Shown: in pieces, positions 35,039-44,412 of the stretch
Numbering within the stretch: position 1 is the stretch's first letter
Layout: each line of letters opens with the position of its first letter
Source: GCA-2709075 sp038146865
Lineage (GTDB): Bacteria; Pseudomonadota; Alphaproteobacteria; MPNO01; UBA2964
Reading direction: 5' to 3'
Length of the DNA: 64,000 nucleotides
Assembly (NCBI GenBank): GCA_038146865.1
Contig: JAYQSL010000005.1
Location: 1 to 64,000 of the forward strand
Program-made: the position numbers and the translations under genes
Notes under the pieces: generated by a model
The model's input: the letters and a program-made list of their open reading frames with translations, nothing else
What the model was told of the DNA's origin: nothing
Databases searched by the model: none

Positions 35039-36193
35039 CTAGACCGAGTATTCCCGAATTTTATCCTCGTCAACCGTTATACCTAGACCAGCACCTTTTG
35101 GCCTGAAGACCCTCCCGTCTTTAAACTCAAAACTTTCGGTTATGATGTCATCAAGGTAGTAAATGCCGGCTATTTCCGGTCCCGGTCTTCCCTTAGGTTT
35201 GGACACTGGGCAAACACTTGGAAGCCATGCATTAGAGAGGGCGGCCCCGAGATGTAAATTTGCCGCATTCCCTATCCCGAGTTCGACAGACCCTCCTATG
35301 TCACAATGCATGTGAAGAGTTTGAGCGAGGTCACCTTGCTGCTTGGCTCTATAGAGGCCGCCTGGTTTTGTCACATAACAGGAGAAGCACTCCGCGGCTT
35401 TGGCATTGTGTAAATCTATAATGTCCTGACATGTCCATGCGGACTCATCTGCCATTACCGGGATCGAAATTCTCTCTGCGACGCGTGATAACATCTCCGC
35501 ACCCATTAAAGGTTGCTCACATATGAAGACGCCATACTCCTCCTGGGCTTTGGTAACCCTCACCGCTTCACTTACAGAGGCGTAGCCTTCATTGCCATCC
35601 ACGCGGATCTTTACCGAGGAAGAGACCTCTTCTCTGATACGTCTGACAAGCTCGATATCGCGGTCTGGTTCAAGACCAGTCTTGCACTTAATCGTCAGTG
35701 CGCCCTCCTTCACTGCAACCTTCGCCTCATCAATGCATCTATCGAGTTCCATTATGCCCAGAGAGTGGGTAACCTCTATTGAGTCCCTAAAATCTCCTCC
35801 AAGCAGATCACACACCGGGCGGCCTGTCGCTTTCCCCGCGATATCGTAAATTGCCATATCGATTATCGCCTTAGCATAAGGGTGTCCTTTAACCACTTTG
35901 TCCATTCTTTGATGAATATTCGCGATGTGAAAGGGCGACATATCTTTGATCGCAGGAAATAGGTGCTGTTCAACCATGTGACGAACGGTCTCGGGGCTCT
36001 CGCCGTATTGTCGCCCATCGGCACCACCCCAAGTTTCCCCCGCCGGTGATTCTCCCCATCCCACGATACCGTCACTAGTCTCTATTTTCGCGATTGCATG
36101 ATAACCAATAGGGCTTTGCATTTTGCTTGCCCAGCCATGATCTCTCCTTGTCGGCACGGCGACGTGAAAAATCTGACAATCCGCTAATTCCAT
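35039..36193 (-). CDS. Mandelate racemase/muconate-lactonizing enzyme family protein
   Basis: A 384-residue enolase-superfamily enzyme of the MLE subgroup. The catalytic Lys pair is K-C-K near residue 167. The metal ligands are D-G-N-E (about 192), E in C-E-Q-P (about 218) and D-E in A-D-E-S (about 241); the opposing Lys is in Y-V-T-K-P-G-G (about 267). Such enzymes abstract an alpha-proton from a carboxylate and catalyse racemisation, epimerisation, cycloisomerisation or dehydration. Substrate unknown. It is divergent from the opine-dehydrogenase-like gene (86-base gap), so both may be controlled together. Confidence 0.9.
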   Translation of the reverse strand: MELADCQIFHVAVPTRRDHGWASKMQSPIGYHAIAKIETSDGIVGWGESPAGETWGGADGRQYGESPETVRHMVEQHLFPAIKDMSPFHIANIHQRMDKVVKGHPYAKAIIDMAIYDIAGKATGRPVCDLLGGDFRDSIEVTHSLGIMELDRCIDEAKVAVKEGALTIKCKTGLEPDRDIELVRRIREEVSSSVKIRVDGNEGYASVSEAVRVTKAQEEYGVFICEQPLMGAEMLSRVAERISIPVMADESAWTCQDIIDLHNAKAAECFSCYVTKPGGLYRAKQQGDLAQTLHMHCDIGGSVELGIGNAANLHLGAALSNAWLPSVCPVSKPKGRPGPEIAGIYYLDDIITESFEFKDGRVFRPKGAGLGITVDEDKIREYSV

Positions 36194-36279
36194 AGCCCAA
36201 TATCCCCCAGGTTGATCTAGTTAAAATTTATTCAGAAGATACAGGGGCTTTATAGTGCAATCAAAGGTGCAAAAGACAA

Positions 36280-37386
36280 ATGAGCATTAAGACAATTGCA
36301 ATTTTAGGAGCTGGACATGGTGGACTTGCCGCAGCAGGTGATCTTAGTTTGCGAGGTTTTGAAATTCGTCTGCACGCGCGTCGTCAAGCAACTCTAGATC
36401 CTATCATCGCGAAAGGTGGGGTAAAAGTGCAAGGTGTTAAGAGAGGCTTTGCACCCATATCGCTCTTGACTACAAATGTTGAAGAGGCATTGGAAGGTGC
36501 CGATCTTATCATGCTCGTGGTGCCATCTGTCGCTCATGAATATTACGCCACGGCTTTGGCTCCTTTGTTAAAACCTACGACTCCTATTTTTATTAATCCT
36601 GGTCATAGTTTTGGTGGGCTTCATTTTGTACATTGCCTGCGTAAGGCTGGTTACTCCCAACCTGTTAAAACATGCGAGTCAGTTACCTTAACATACATCT
36701 GTCGTAAAACCGATCCCGCAGCTGTGGAGATTTACTCATATGTCAAAAATCTTAAATTTTCGGGCTTCCCCGGCAAACATGCTCCGGAATTATTCAAAAT
36801 AATTAGTTTGATTTATCCGGAGATTGAATTGCGTTCCTCTGTATTAGAGACAGGAATGACGAATATTAATGCTGTTTTCCATTCCCCTGGAATGTTGATG
36901 AATGCGGGGTGGATTGAGGCCACAGATGGAAACTTTCTTTTCTATCGCGACGGGATCACCCAATCAGTGGGTAAAATCATCAGCGAAGTTGATGCTGAGA
37001 GATTAGCAATAACCAAGGCACTTGGGATTCCATCGGCGAGTTTCCTGGAAAACTTCTACCAGGCCGGATTAACAACTTGGGAGGCTATGCGGTCGGATAA
37101 TATCTCTCGAGCTTGTATCGAGTCAGAGCCGAACAAATCAATCAAAGCTCCCACCAGTTTAGACCACCGATATATTCACGAGGATGTAGGCTTTGGTTTG
37201 GTACCTTTTTCAGCTCTTGCCAAACTGGCAGATGTATCGACGCCCACCATTGATTCAATTATCCACCTTTGTTCGCAAGCTATGGGGATCGATTACTACT
37301 CAACGGGTCTTACGATCGAGAAAATGGGACTTTCAAACGTGCCAAAAACTGATCTACATCGTTTCGTTAATGAAGGATCCTGTTGA
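36280..37386 (+). CDS. NAD/NADP octopine (opine) dehydrogenase family protein
   Basis: A 368-residue oxidoreductase of the opine/octopine dehydrogenase family, which reversibly condenses an amino acid with a 2-oxo acid. The N-terminal Rossmann motif is G-A-G-H-G-G-L-A-A-A (residues 10-19). The C-terminal octopine DH domain shows N-A-V-F-H-S-P-G-M-L, including the catalytic His, and Y-R-D-G-I-T. Length is normal. An LLM flavoenzyme follows 88 bases later on the same strand. Confidence 0.87.
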   Translation: MSIKTIAILGAGHGGLAAAGDLSLRGFEIRLHARRQATLDPIIAKGGVKVQGVKRGFAPISLLTTNVEEALEGADLIMLVVPSVAHEYYATALAPLLKPTTPIFINPGHSFGGLHFVHCLRKAGYSQPVKTCESVTLTYICRKTDPAAVEIYSYVKNLKFSGFPGKHAPELFKIISLIYPEIELRSSVLETGMTNINAVFHSPGMLMNAGWIEATDGNFLFYRDGITQSVGKIISEVDAERLAITKALGIPSASFLENFYQAGLTTWEAMRSDNISRACIESEPNKSIKAPTSLDHRYIHEDVGFGLVPFSALAKLADVSTPTIDSIIHLCSQAMGIDYYSTGLTIEKMGLSNVPKTDLHRFVNEGSC

Positions 37387-37474
37387 AGTTGTGTTAAGTT
37401 AAATCGAGAAGAGAGAAGGTAATTCAAAAAGGGAATGGGTTCATAAAGGTTAAATTTTTATATAGGGAGGCAAG

Positions 37475-38476
37475 ATGTCTGTAAGGCTTGGAATGCGCTT
37501 TGATGGCTTTGATAATGTCAAAGAGACCGTCGAAATCGCGGAACTAGCGGAAGAGGCCGGCGCTAATACAATTTGGATGGCCGAGCATCTCGGCTATCGA
37601 GAAGCGGTTGTTTCTTGCACCGCCTTCTTGATGAAAACCAAACGAGTAATGGTAATACCTACAGCCGTTATGCCCTATTTATGGCACCCAACACCGACTG
37701 CAATGCAATTTGCGACCATGGATGAATTGGCCCCAGGACGAGCAGGTATCTGTGTTTCTGTAGGAAATCTTTTAAATCTTAGAGAATCGGGTATTCCCAG
37801 TCCGGAAAAGCCCGTGAGAGTTATTCGGGAGTACGTTGAAGCGCTTCGGGCCCTTTGGTCCGGAGCACCTGTTGAGCAAGATGGCGCTATTTGGCAATTA
37901 GATGGCGCGCGAATGGCCTTCAATCCATCACCAAATATACCTGTGTTTGTCGCTTCGACGGGCCCCCAAATTTTAAAATTGTCGGGCCGTATTGCTGATG
38001 GCGTTCTATTTTCTGGCGGGCTATCGATTAATTATACGCGCCAATGTGCTGAGTTTGCGAATGAGGGGCTTGTCCAGGCGGGCCGTCGGAGTGAAGATTT
38101 TCGAAAGGCCGGATTTGTTTATTTCTCTTGCACTGAAGATGGTGTTTCTGCAGTGGAAGCGAACAAAGAAAAGCTCGCCTTTTTATTTCGAAATTCGGCA
38201 CAAGCGGCTAATATTAAGTCGGTTGATATCCCAATAGACCACGAGAAAATTCAAGAATTAGTCCGAGAGCGTAGGTTGGATGAGGCTGCGAGGCTAATCC
38301 CGTCTGAAGCGGTAACAAAGTTTTCCGTTGCAGGTACTCCGGATCAGTGTCGAGAGCAATTGCAGGCTTATATTGATGCCGGTGTGGATGAACCCGTAAT
38401 TGAAGTTACTGGAACCGAAGAGGAACGGCGCTTGGCTCTGGAGGTTATTAGAGAATTTACCAACAATCAAAAATAG
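37475..38476 (+). CDS. LLM-class flavin/F420-dependent oxidoreductase
   Basis: A 333-residue luciferase-like monooxygenase-family protein with a TIM-barrel fold. Segments A-E-E-A-G-A-N-T-I-W-M-A-E-H (about residue 26) and L-A-P-G-R-A-G-I-C-V-S-V-G (about residue 87) are typical, and F-V-A-S-T-G-P follows in the second half. Whether it uses FMN or F420 cannot be decided; most alphaproteobacterial members probably use FMN. GGGAGG precedes the ATG. The gene ends five bases before the convergent GMC oxidoreductase. Confidence 0.87.
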   Translation: MSVRLGMRFDGFDNVKETVEIAELAEEAGANTIWMAEHLGYREAVVSCTAFLMKTKRVMVIPTAVMPYLWHPTPTAMQFATMDELAPGRAGICVSVGNLLNLRESGIPSPEKPVRVIREYVEALRALWSGAPVEQDGAIWQLDGARMAFNPSPNIPVFVASTGPQILKLSGRIADGVLFSGGLSINYTRQCAEFANEGLVQAGRRSEDFRKAGFVYFSCTEDGVSAVEANKEKLAFLFRNSAQAANIKSVDIPIDHEKIQELVRERRLDEAARLIPSEAVTKFSVAGTPDQCREQLQAYIDAGVDEPVIEVTGTEEERRLALEVIREFTNNQK

Positions 38477-38480
38477 TTTT

Positions 38481-40112
38481 TTACACTTGATTGTTGAGAA
38501 TCATGTCAGCGGCCTTCTCCGCAATCATTATCGTAGGCGCATTTGTCGCTCCACCAATTAAATCAGGCATTATGGAGGCATCTACTACCCGCAGGCCGTC
38601 GAGCCCTCGGACGCGGAGAGTGTGGTCACAAACCGCGGTTGGATCACTTTCTGGACCCATACGACATGTTCCTACTGGGTGATGCACCGTTATCATTGTT
38701 TTTCGCACATGAGTCTTCAATGCCTCATCGTCATCATCTCCATCCCCAGGAATTAACTCGGGGCCCGCAAAATTTTTCATTGAGGCCTGGGAAACCAATT
38801 TTCTTGCAATTCGGAGCCCGTCAAGCATAACGCGCCATTCTTCTTCTTCCTCTAAAAAGGCTTGATATATTTTTGGTGCATCTGCCGGCTCGTTAGAATT
38901 TAATGCGATATGTCCTCTGCTCTGAGGTCTCATTGGCATAACTCTGACGTTGAAGGCATCATCGAAAGCTTTTTTGAAGGGTGGAAAATAAGGACTAGCG
39001 GTATTGGTTGCACCCATCCAAAAAAGAAGCTGGGCGTCTGGCACTGGTTCTGAGGGCCGCGTTTTGACAAAGGCAGTGATCCCAAATGGGAGGTCTGATG
39101 CAAACCCGCCAAAGCCAAGGTAAGATTTTATTAGTGAGAGTGCCACTTTATCCAATCGCATTTCCCGATGAAAAGTGCCACGATCCTTTCGACGAAAATT
39201 TATTGATGCAGAAGTGTGGTCAATAAGGTTTTTTCCAACCCCGGATAGTTCCTGATGGACTTCTAACCCCACTCTCTTGATTTGGTCCGATGGTCCAACA
39301 CCAGACAACATAAGTATCTGAGGGGTGTTTATCGAACCGCTTGATAATATCACCTCTCGGGTAGCCTCAACGGTAATCCTTTTGTCACCTTTCCGGTAGG
39401 TTATTCCTCTCGCTTTCTTACCGTCAAAGTTGATTTTCTCTACCAGGGCATTGATTTCGAGTTTTAAATTACCTCTTTTTAGAGATGGCTTGAGGAAGGC
39501 TTGAGAAGAGGACCATCTGCGACCTTTGTGAATTGTGGCTTGAATACGGGCAAAACCCTCCTTATTCGATCCGTTGTAGTCATCAGTCCAACCAATCTGC
39601 ATTTCTTTTCCTGCGTTTATAAAAGCGTCGCAGATAGGATCATCAAAAGTTGAGTATATTGTGGTTAGCTCACCACCCGACCCCCTGTGCGTATCTTCCC
39701 CTTTTTCCCAGTTCTCTGACTTTTTAAAATATTTGAGAATGTCTCTATATGACCAACCGGGATTTCCAAGAGACTCCCAACGATCGTAGTCAACATCATG
39801 GCCGTGGTAATAGGCCATTGCGTTTATGCTTGAACAGCCGCCCAGAACCTTCCCTCTGGCACACTCGATAACTCGATTATCCATAGTCTTGGAAGGTTCC
39901 GCAAAATAGTTCCAATCGTGCATACGATTTTTAAGTATTTGCCCCCATCCGAGAGGAATATGAATCCATGGATCTAAATCTCTTCCTCCGGCTTCTAGCA
40001 GAAGCACTCTGTTTTTCGGGTTTAATGTGAGACGATTAGCCAGCGTACAGCCAGCTGATCCGGCTCCGACAACAATAAAATCAAAATTTTCGTTATCCAT
40101 TTCTCTACTCAT
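38481..40112 (-). CDS. GMC-family FAD oxidoreductase (choline/alcohol dehydrogenase-like)
   Basis: A 543-residue glucose-methanol-choline oxidoreductase. The FAD-binding V-V-G-A-G-S-A-G motif is at about residues 14-21, the GMC signature G-K-V-L-G-G-C-S-S-I-N near residue 88, and the catalytic His in V-H-H-P-V-G-T-C-R-M-G near residue 475, followed by D-A-S-I-M-P. Although many homologues are annotated as choline dehydrogenase, no betaine-aldehyde dehydrogenase or BetI regulator is adjacent, so another alcohol is as likely. An alternative ATG lies four codons in. Confidence 0.9.
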   Translation of the reverse strand: MSREMDNENFDFIVVGAGSAGCTLANRLTLNPKNRVLLLEAGGRDLDPWIHIPLGWGQILKNRMHDWNYFAEPSKTMDNRVIECARGKVLGGCSSINAMAYYHGHDVDYDRWESLGNPGWSYRDILKYFKKSENWEKGEDTHRGSGGELTTIYSTFDDPICDAFINAGKEMQIGWTDDYNGSNKEGFARIQATIHKGRRWSSSQAFLKPSLKRGNLKLEINALVEKINFDGKKARGITYRKGDKRITVEATREVILSSGSINTPQILMLSGVGPSDQIKRVGLEVHQELSGVGKNLIDHTSASINFRRKDRGTFHREMRLDKVALSLIKSYLGFGGFASDLPFGITAFVKTRPSEPVPDAQLLFWMGATNTASPYFPPFKKAFDDAFNVRVMPMRPQSRGHIALNSNEPADAPKIYQAFLEEEEEWRVMLDGLRIARKLVSQASMKNFAGPELIPGDGDDDDEALKTHVRKTMITVHHPVGTCRMGPESDPTAVCDHTLRVRGLDGLRVVDASIMPDLIGGATNAPTIMIAEKAADMILNNQV

Positions 40113-40268
40113 AAACTGTCTAACACCAATTAATTCTCACTAAGTTGGCCTTATGCCACGATGACTAAAAATCACGTAGAACCTCAGGGCTCAAAATTTT
40201 TTTAATGTATATCGAGAGAGGGGTTTTGATAAATAGATTTCGGCTTCCCTGTTTTCTTCAGACCTTAT

Positions 40269-40472
40269 TCAGGAGAAATAAAGGCGATATGCAACCCATG
40301 CCCCTGTGCCAGTAAAAAGCCATATAAGAAAACTAACCCAGGCGACGGCTCGTTTCTTCTCCTTTGTGGCACCAAACCAGCCGACAGTGCAGATCACACA
40401 GATAATATACCAAAAAAGACCCACCCCAATTAATGCTGTGTCTCCTAATATTTTGAGGGGCTGGTTCTGCAT
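40269..40472 (-). CDS. Small hypothetical membrane protein
   Basis: A 67-residue frame with two strongly hydrophobic segments (about residues 11-32 and 42-62) separated by a basic K-E-K-K-R loop, which suits a two-pass inner-membrane protein. I recognise no family. It lies downstream of the tRNA-Val gene on the same strand. The hydrophobic pattern supports it as real, but it could be a chance frame. Confidence 0.5.
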   Translation of the reverse strand: MQNQPLKILGDTALIGVGLFWYIICVICTVGWFGATKEKKRAVAWVSFLIWLFTGTGAWVAYRLYFS

Positions 40473-40621
40473 TGAAGCAAACTAAAGTAATTATTATGCT
40501 TGGTTAAGAGATGGTTATTTCCGAAAAAGAGTTCTGTTTCTGTGGTTTTTAACCCCCCGACGTTCCCGCTCTTCCATAGTTTGCCAGTTAAGAGAACAAA
40601 ACCGGTTTTAGTCGAAAAACA

Positions 40622-40696
40622 TGGTGGGTGCGACAGGGATTGAACCTGTGACCCCTGCCGTGTGAAGGCAGTGCTCTCCCGCTGAGCTACGCACCC
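40622..40696 (-). tRNA. tRNA-Val (anticodon CAC)
   Basis: Folds as a complete cloverleaf on the minus strand: acceptor GGGTGCG/CGCACCC, D-arm GCTC/GAGC, anticodon stem CTGCC/GGCAG with loop TTCACAC (anticodon CAC, reading GUG), T-arm ACAGG/CCTGT with loop TTCAATC. The discriminator is A and the CCA end is encoded (40622-40624). Confidence 0.95.
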
Positions 40697-41010
40697 TTTT
40701 TTATAAAAATTCGCATAATTCTGCATATTTACACGCGCGACTTTATCGTTCTATCGCCCCATTGAGAAGCTAAATTAGGTGCTTTTGGTGCCTGAAGGGG
40801 GCACCGGCAGACCGGGTTAGATGGTGTAGGGGATAGAGATGGTGGGGTCGTGCTGTGGTTTGATATGGAGGGGGCGATGGACCTTATAATTAAAATTCTG
40901 TTTCTACGATGCCTTTCAAAAGACACTGGACCGTAAGCCTCAACTCTTTGCTTCACTTGCGAGTGCCCCTGGAGTAGCGCATACAGGGCACATACTCAGC
41001 GATAGCAAAA
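40697..41010. other. Intergenic region upstream of tRNA-Val and the EamA gene
   Basis: About 310 bases that must hold the divergent promoters. One small hairpin is visible, GGTGCC (40787-40792) with GGCACC (40800-40805) around a 7-base loop. The stretch is richer in G on the plus strand than its surroundings. No convincing gene; short frames on the minus strand look spurious. Confidence 0.4.
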
Positions 41011-41943
41011 ATGGATACAAAACAAAGTACATCGGAAAAAATCGGTGCGTTAATAGGGCGTTGGCCTCCTGCCGTGCAGGCGGCATTTTGGATGTTGCTG
41101 ATTGGAACACTCGTGACCCTTACATTGGTTTTCGCGCGCGAGCTTTCAGGCGAGATACACGTCTTCGAAATTGTTTTGTTCCGCTCCATATTTGGTCTTT
41201 TGTTTATGCTACCTTGGATGATGCGACGGGGTCTCGCTGCCATGCGCATTGAACGGCGTTACGGGCTCGTGACCCTTCGAAGTGCGCTGGCCTTTTTCGG
41301 AAGTGCTGCGTTTTTCTATGCTGCTACTCTGATGCCGCTTGCTGACGTTACCTCAATCGTTTTCCTGCGGCCAATTATCGCGGCGATTGCGGCCATAGTC
41401 TTTTTGAATGAAGTGGTGAGAATGAGACGCTGGTCAGCCATTATTGCTGGCCTAATCGGGGCGCTTGTCATTGTCCGACCGGGTTTTGCAGAAATAAATA
41501 TAGGTGTGGCTTTTGCGCTGGTAACAGTCTTCACCCTGACGTGGAATACAATTAATCTTAAATTTTTGACCCGCCAAGAAAGTTCCGACGCGCTGGCCAT
41601 TTGGCACATGGTACTAATGGTCCCTCTGGGTGCTGCGGCGTGTATTTTTGTTTGGACAACGCCAACACTAGAGCATCTATTTTGGATGTTTCTTATTGGT
41701 GTATGCGAGATGACAAGTCAGCGTTGCATGTCACGCGGTTACAAAGCGGCTGATACCACAGTAATTATGGCATTTACCTTCTTACGCCTTCCCGTCGCCG
41801 CACTCCTCGGATTTGTGCTATTTGACGAAGTGCCGGAAATCTGGGTTTGGCTCGGTGCTGGTATTATTGCGGCTTCATCGCTCTATATTGCACGCCGTGA
41901 ATCGGTGGTGGCCAAGCAGAAAAAGAATCCCGAGAATGCCTGA
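41011..41943 (+). CDS. EamA-family (DMT superfamily) transporter
   Basis: A 310-residue inner-membrane protein with ten predicted transmembrane segments in two EamA repeats (about residues 22-150 and 160-295). The pattern of the first repeat (L-S-G-E-I-H, then F-R-S-I-F-G, then S-I-V-F-L-R-P) is typical of drug/metabolite exporters. Its codon use looks more G+C-rich than neighbouring genes, which might mean recent acquisition; this is a visual impression. Substrate unknown. Confidence 0.88.
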   Translation: MDTKQSTSEKIGALIGRWPPAVQAAFWMLLIGTLVTLTLVFARELSGEIHVFEIVLFRSIFGLLFMLPWMMRRGLAAMRIERRYGLVTLRSALAFFGSAAFFYAATLMPLADVTSIVFLRPIIAAIAAIVFLNEVVRMRRWSAIIAGLIGALVIVRPGFAEINIGVAFALVTVFTLTWNTINLKFLTRQESSDALAIWHMVLMVPLGAAACIFVWTTPTLEHLFWMFLIGVCEMTSQRCMSRGYKAADTTVIMAFTFLRLPVAALLGFVLFDEVPEIWVWLGAGIIAASSLYIARRESVVAKQKKNPENA

Positions 41944-42102
41944 CGCGCTCTTAAAAAAAGAATGCTGAGGAGAAAACCAGGAAAGATCGTCACTAATGGG
42001 TTTCAGAGATTAGAGGGTAATGCGACAACCAAGGGGCTTAGGCAGACGGGGATCCGATATATCGCTCATGAGCTTTATATTGACAATTACCAAGGAAATA
42101 AA

Positions 42103-42921
42103 ATGAAAAAAAGTTGGTATTCTGTAATGTTGATGATTCTTTTAGTAAGCCCGGCCAGCGCCTACGAGCGATCAGCGGTCTTGTCCTATGATGTTTATGT
42201 CGGTGGGATCAAGGTCGTTGAAATTGGTTTGGAGGCCGAAATAGGACCCAAGAAATATTCGGTGGATGTAAGCTTAAAGGAAGTCAAATTTTTCAGCATC
42301 TTCTTTTCCTGGAAAATGCGTCTCTCATCTGAAGGAAAAATTACCGAAGGTTATCCTGTCCCAAGAAAGGCAAGTGCTAATAGCCGCTGGAAAGGGAAAA
42401 CTCGTTTGACTAACCTTGAGTATAATGAATTTGGTGCCTTGAAATCGACAAAAATTTCTCCAAAAGATGAAGAAGGCATCAGGAGCCCGGTTACTGACCA
42501 AATGAAGAGAGGGACCAGGGATTTAGCTACCGCTCTGTTGTATCTTCTCCAAAAGCTTGACCAGGGCGAGAAGTGCTCAGTGAAAGTGCCCATATTCGAT
42601 GGGAAGAGAGCATTTCTAATCAAGCTTTTGGGTGGAGAGGTGGTAAAATTAGGCTCTAATCGATTATCTGCTTACAAAGGGGATGCGCTAAAGTGTAACT
42701 TTGTCTTCAAAAAACTTGGCGGCTATCGGGTCGATTCCGACTATGCTAAGAAGCGTTTCAAAGATCCCATGAACATATGGTTCGGGCGGCCGTTCCCGAA
42801 ATTTCTTTATCTCCCAATTAAAATGGAATTGGAAACTAGTTTGGGTTGGCTCGTCGCTCATTTGACAAAAGCAGAATTTACGCACCTCGGAACTAAAAGT
42901 CAGATTGGTCTAGAAAATTAG
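42103..42921 (+). CDS. DUF3108 secreted protein
   Basis: A protein of about 272 residues with a Sec signal peptide (K-K-S-W start, hydrophobic core, cleavage after P-A-S-A at about residue 20). The mature part begins Y-E-R-S-A-V-L-S-Y-D-V-Y, a typical DUF3108 opening, and appears to be a beta-rich periplasmic or outer-membrane-associated domain. Function unknown. The frame extends 47 codons upstream, but the ATG at 42103 has AAGGA six bases before it and starts directly at the signal peptide. Confidence 0.8.
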   Translation: MKKSWYSVMLMILLVSPASAYERSAVLSYDVYVGGIKVVEIGLEAEIGPKKYSVDVSLKEVKFFSIFFSWKMRLSSEGKITEGYPVPRKASANSRWKGKTRLTNLEYNEFGALKSTKISPKDEEGIRSPVTDQMKRGTRDLATALLYLLQKLDQGEKCSVKVPIFDGKRAFLIKLLGGEVVKLGSNRLSAYKGDALKCNFVFKKLGGYRVDSDYAKKRFKDPMNIWFGRPFPKFLYLPIKMELETSLGWLVAHLTKAEFTHLGTKSQIGLEN

Positions 42922-43038
42922 CCATCTGAGAAACATATTGTCACTTTTCGTGATTGTGCGTGACTTGGTCGGATCGTTTAAAATAAGGCCAATTGATTAG
43001 ATAACCCAATTTTAGTCATCAAAAACAGGCGTATTTTA

Positions 43039-44406
43039 ATGAAGGAACGCAAAATTGCAGTGATTATCCTGGCGGCCGGTAAGGGTACCAGGATGAAGTC
43101 TAAGACCTCTAAAGTTCTTCATAAGCTTGCTGGGCGTCCCTTGATAGGCCATCTGTTTGAAACTTTGGGATCATTGTCACCGCATCAGATTATTACAGTT
43201 ATTTCTAGCGAACAAAGTGATGTGGCTGAAATAGCATCTGACACCACTTTGGCGCTTCAGAACCCTCCTTTGGGTACTGGACACGCCGCTGCCGCGGCTT
43301 TACCTCTGCTAAAAGATACAAGTTGTCAGGACGTATTAGTTGTTTTCGGTGACACACCTTTTCTCACGGTTGAGACCATTAAGAGGATGTTAGAGGCATT
43401 AAAGGGACCCAGTGATCCCGCAGTTGTTGTCCTGGGGTTTCGGCCCTCCAATTCAATGGAATATGGAAGGCTAGTAACTGATTCAAACGGTCAATTAGAG
43501 AAAATAGTAGAGGCTAAGGATGCATCGGTCGGCATCCTTGAAATTGATCTCTGCAATGCCGGTATCATGGCTTTTGATGGTGCTAGGTTTGCAGACCTCT
43601 TAAGTGCGATCGATAACGATAATGCAACCAGCGAGTATTATTTAACGGACGTAGTCTCTATTGCGCGAAGTCGAGGATGGAATTGTATCTCCATAGAAAC
43701 TGATGATCCAAATGAGGTCATGGGGATCAATTCAAGGGTGGATTTGGCGTGTGCAGAAGCTATCTTGCAAGAAAAGCTTCGCAAAGCTGCCATGGAAAAT
43801 GGAGTAACTCTCACGGACCCAGAAACAGTTTGGTTCTGTTCTGATACTCTAATTGGCCAGGATGTAACCGTGGGACCAAATGTATGGTTTGGACCTGGGG
43901 TCATCGTAGAAAAAAATGTCGAAATCCGATCATTTTGCCACATCGAGGGGGCTAAAATACAGGAGGGGGCCATTATTGGCCCATTTGCACGTCTACGTCC
44001 CGGTTCACAGATTGGTAAAAGCGCCCATATTGGTAATTTTGTGGAGATAAAAGAAGCGGTTCTCGAAGACAAAGTCAAAGTAAATCATCTATCATATATC
44101 GGTGATAGTTTCGTGGGTTCTGGTGTTAATATAGGTGCGGGAACCATCACCTGTAACTATGATGGTTTTTCTAAATATAAAACAGAAATAGGAGAAGGGG
44201 CATTTATAGGCTCAAATACCTCTCTGGTCGCACCCATAAAAATTGGCAAGGGAGCTATTACGGGAGCAGGATCCACTCTATCCCAAAATATTCCCGAAAA
44301 TAGCCTTGCAGTGACGAGGGCAAAAGCAACTATCAAATCCGGCTGGGCAAACGAGTTTCGCCGTCTTAAAGAGATCGGGAACAAACAAGATAAGAATAAG
44401 GAATAA
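43039..44406 (+). CDS. glmU: Bifunctional GlmU: GlcNAc-1-P uridyltransferase and GlcN-1-P acetyltransferase
   Basis: A 455-residue cytoplasmic enzyme that makes UDP-GlcNAc for peptidoglycan and lipid A. The N-terminal pyrophosphorylase domain starts with L-A-A-G-K-G-T-R-M (residues 11-19) and includes G-T-G-H-A-A near residue 80. The C-terminal left-handed beta-helix shows repeated hexapeptides and the R-x-R-P-G motif near residue 320, then G-A-G-T-I-T-C-N-Y-D-G. Its product pathway is shared with glmS, six bases downstream, so they form an operon. Confidence 0.96.
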   Translation: MKERKIAVIILAAGKGTRMKSKTSKVLHKLAGRPLIGHLFETLGSLSPHQIITVISSEQSDVAEIASDTTLALQNPPLGTGHAAAAALPLLKDTSCQDVLVVFGDTPFLTVETIKRMLEALKGPSDPAVVVLGFRPSNSMEYGRLVTDSNGQLEKIVEAKDASVGILEIDLCNAGIMAFDGARFADLLSAIDNDNATSEYYLTDVVSIARSRGWNCISIETDDPNEVMGINSRVDLACAEAILQEKLRKAAMENGVTLTDPETVWFCSDTLIGQDVTVGPNVWFGPGVIVEKNVEIRSFCHIEGAKIQEGAIIGPFARLRPGSQIGKSAHIGNFVEIKEAVLEDKVKVNHLSYIGDSFVGSGVNIGAGTITCNYDGFSKYKTEIGEGAFIGSNTSLVAPIKIGKGAITGAGSTLSQNIPENSLAVTRAKATIKSGWANEFRRLKEIGNKQDKNKE

Positions 44407-44412
44407 CAATCA

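Noticed and set aside
34900..35045. Open minus-strand frame of about 45 codons beyond the enolase-superfamily gene
   Set aside because: It has no start codon or recognisable motif, and the enolase-superfamily protein has a complete C-terminus without it.
40729..41249. Two minus-strand frames between tRNA-Val and the EamA gene
   Set aside because: They are antisense to or abut the EamA gene, lack recognised motifs, and one contains low-complexity Pro/Ser runs.
40622..41943. tRNA-Val as an integration site for a mobile island carrying the EamA gene
   Set aside because: The gene lies on the 5' side of the tRNA, no integrase or direct repeat of the tRNA 3' end is seen, and no mobile gene is nearby.
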